From: Chloroflexota bacterium
Lineage (GTDB): Bacteria > Chloroflexota > Limnocylindria > Limnocylindrales > CSP1-4
Reading direction: 5' to 3'
Assembly: GCA_016200745.1 (NCBI GenBank)
Contig: JACQEF010000092.1
Span: 1 to 5,351, forward strand
DNA: 5,351 nt
Shown here: piece by piece, positions 4,441 to 5,351 of the stretch
How the letters are laid out: the number at the start of each line of letters is the position of its first letter
Position numbering within the stretch: the first letter of the stretch is position 1
Made by a program: the position numbers and the translations under genes
The notes under the pieces: model-generated
The model's input: the letters and a program-made list of their open reading frames with translations, nothing else
The model's database searches: none
Told to the model about the DNA's origin: nothing

Positions 4441-5351
4441 GTGCCTGACGAGATCGTGCCCCAGCGCTGCGTGGTCGTCCTGCCGTCCACCGGCGAATTC
4501 GACTCCCGGACCTACCGGATCGCGCGGACCCTCCACGAGCGCGGCCACCAGGTGACCGTGCTCGCCCGCTGGAAGCCCGGGCTCGCCCGCGAGGAGCTGC
4601 ACGAGGTCGGCTATCCGATCGTGCGGGTCGAGGCGACGGCGATCGACGGGCTCCCGTTCCCGGGGGTCACGCTGCCGGTGTTGCGGGCGCTGCGGCTGGC
4701 CGCCAGCCCGATCCTTGGACCGTCGCCGGCCCCACCGGCGGCACGGGTTCCGGCCGGCGCGGCCCCCGCGGCTCCGGCGGACGCCGACTCGGGCGGGGAC
4801 GCCGCCGACGACACCGACCCGGGCTGGGCCCATCCGGCCGTCCGCGATCCGGGGCGCCTCCGCGGCTACGTCCGGCGCGCCCGGATCTTCCTGATGATCC
4901 GGAGCCATCGCCGCCGGGGCCTGGCGTCGTCGCCGCCCGCGGACGTCTACCACGGCATGGCCTACATGGGTATCTCCGTGGCGCTGGCGCTCGGCCGGCG
5001 CCATGGAGCCAGGGTCGTCTACGACTCGCGCGACATCTACATGGTCGCCGCCAACCTGGCCCGGCTCCGCGGCCCGATCAAGGCGGTCCTGGCCCGGCTC
5101 GAACGGGGCTGGGCCCGCGCCGCGGACCGCGTCCTCACCGTCAACCGGCCGTACGCGGAGGAGCTGGCGCAACGCTTCGGGGTGGAGATGCCCGCGATCG
5201 TCATGAACTGCTCCTATCGATACGACCCGCCGACACCGGCGCCAAGACGGTTCCACGAGGTGCTCGGGCTGGACCCAGGGACCCGCGTCGTCCTCTACCA
5301 GGGTGGGTTCTCGCGCGGCCGGGGGGTGGAGCAGCTGATCGAGGCGATCCA
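4441..5351 (+). CDS. Glycosyltransferase, GT-B fold, family 4-like, 3'-truncated by window edge
   Basis: An open frame of 303 codons that runs off the right edge. It is the N-terminal and early C-terminal part of a GT-B glycosyltransferase, probably working on the same surface glycan as the rest of the locus. Visible features are the first strand and glycine loop region (CVVVLPSTGEFDSRTYR, 10-26), LHERGHQVTVLARW, a low-complexity insert at about 89-127, DVYHGMAYMG (168-177), ARVVYDSRDIYM (190-201), LTVNRPYAEELAQRFG (232-247) and the start of the donor domain at VVLYQGGFSRGRGVEQL (283-299). It matches the glycosyltransferase at 1714-3036 motif for motif (VVYDS, TVNR, the Y-H/Q-G-x-F-S segment, RGVE-L), so the two are paralogs. 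The GTG at 4441 is chosen because the first beta strand follows within ten residues; the frame is open upstream only to a stop at 4363 and encodes nothing conserved there. The donor-site motif lies beyond the window. Confidence 0.85.
   Translation, partial: MPDEIVPQRCVVVLPSTGEFDSRTYRIARTLHERGHQVTVLARWKPGLAREELHEVGYPIVRVEATAIDGLPFPGVTLPVLRALRLAASPILGPSPAPPAARVPAGAAPAAPADADSGGDAADDTDPGWAHPAVRDPGRLRGYVRRARIFLMIRSHRRRGLASSPPADVYHGMAYMGISVALALGRRHGARVVYDSRDIYMVAANLARLRGPIKAVLARLERGWARAADRVLTVNRPYAEELAQRFGVEMPAIVMNCSYRYDPPTPAPRRFHEVLGLDPGTRVVLYQGGFSRGRGVEQLIEAI
4705..4821 (+). other. Ala/Pro/Asp-rich low-complexity insert within the second glycosyltransferase
   Basis: Codons 89-127 encode a run dominated by Ala, Pro, Gly and later Asp, with almost no hydrophobic core residues. 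It lies in the N-terminal domain between the LPVLRALRLA helix and the RLRGYVRRARIF helix. It has no counterpart in the paralogous glycosyltransferase and is likely a disordered loop. The frame stays open through it, so it is not a frameshift scar. Confidence 0.6.

Noticed and set aside
4347..4490. Extension of the - strand dehydrogenase to a start at 4490.
   Set aside because: It adds 48 residues with no family similarity, overlaps the divergent glycosyltransferase start and ignores the GGGAG in front of the GTG at 4346.
4393..5256. A 287-codon - strand open frame opposite the last glycosyltransferase.
   Set aside because: It is Arg/Gly/Asp-rich with no motif, and the opposite strand has clear GT-B motifs throughout.
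1..5351. Search for tRNA or rRNA genes, CRISPR repeats, transposase genes or insertion-sequence ends.
   Set aside because: Nothing found. The window is covered by five coding regions, and the only gap over 10 bp is the 94-bp divergent region.

Overview
This is a GC-rich window (roughly 70% by eye) with dense, nearly gapless coding. It carries five genes of activated-sugar and glycan assembly, two of them cut by the window edges. The base composition, the GTG starts on all four genes whose start is visible, the GTGA stop/start overlap and an apparent leaderless start suggest a high-GC actinobacterial or Chloroflexota-like bacterium. The sequence alone does not settle the lineage.

Layout. On the + strand are the C-terminal ~190 residues of a UDP-sugar 6-dehydrogenase of the WecC/WbpA type (1-580), a non-hydrolysing UDP-GlcNAc 2-epimerase of the WecB/WbpI type (590-1717) and a GT-B family 4-like glycosyltransferase (1714-3036). 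They are packed as one operon, with a 9-bp gap and then a 4-bp overlap. On the - strand is a UDP-glucose 6-dehydrogenase-like gene (2967-4346), whose 3' end overlaps the glycosyltransferase gene tail-to-tail by 70 bp. A 94-bp divergent intergenic region (4347-4440) follows. A second GT-B glycosyltransferase starts at 4441 on the + strand and runs off the right edge. It is an open partial reading frame with no stop in the window and is clearly related to the first glycosyltransferase.

How the genes fit together. The epimerase and first dehydrogenase would turn UDP-GlcNAc (or a diacetamido-uronate derivative) into a UDP-ManNAc-type uronic acid. The second dehydrogenase would supply UDP-glucuronic acid. 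The two glycosyltransferases would add sugars to a lipid-linked or surface polysaccharide at the inner face of the membrane. This is a cell-surface polysaccharide locus built from known families.

I see no RNA genes, mobile elements, CRISPR arrays or wholly novel system. The points worth a second look are a perfect 16-bp palindrome in the middle of the convergent overlap, non-canonical residues after the catalytic cysteine in both dehydrogenases, the paralogous glycosyltransferase pair flanking the dehydrogenase, and a disordered Ala/Pro/Asp-rich insert in the last gene. No stretch over 300 bases lacks a gene.
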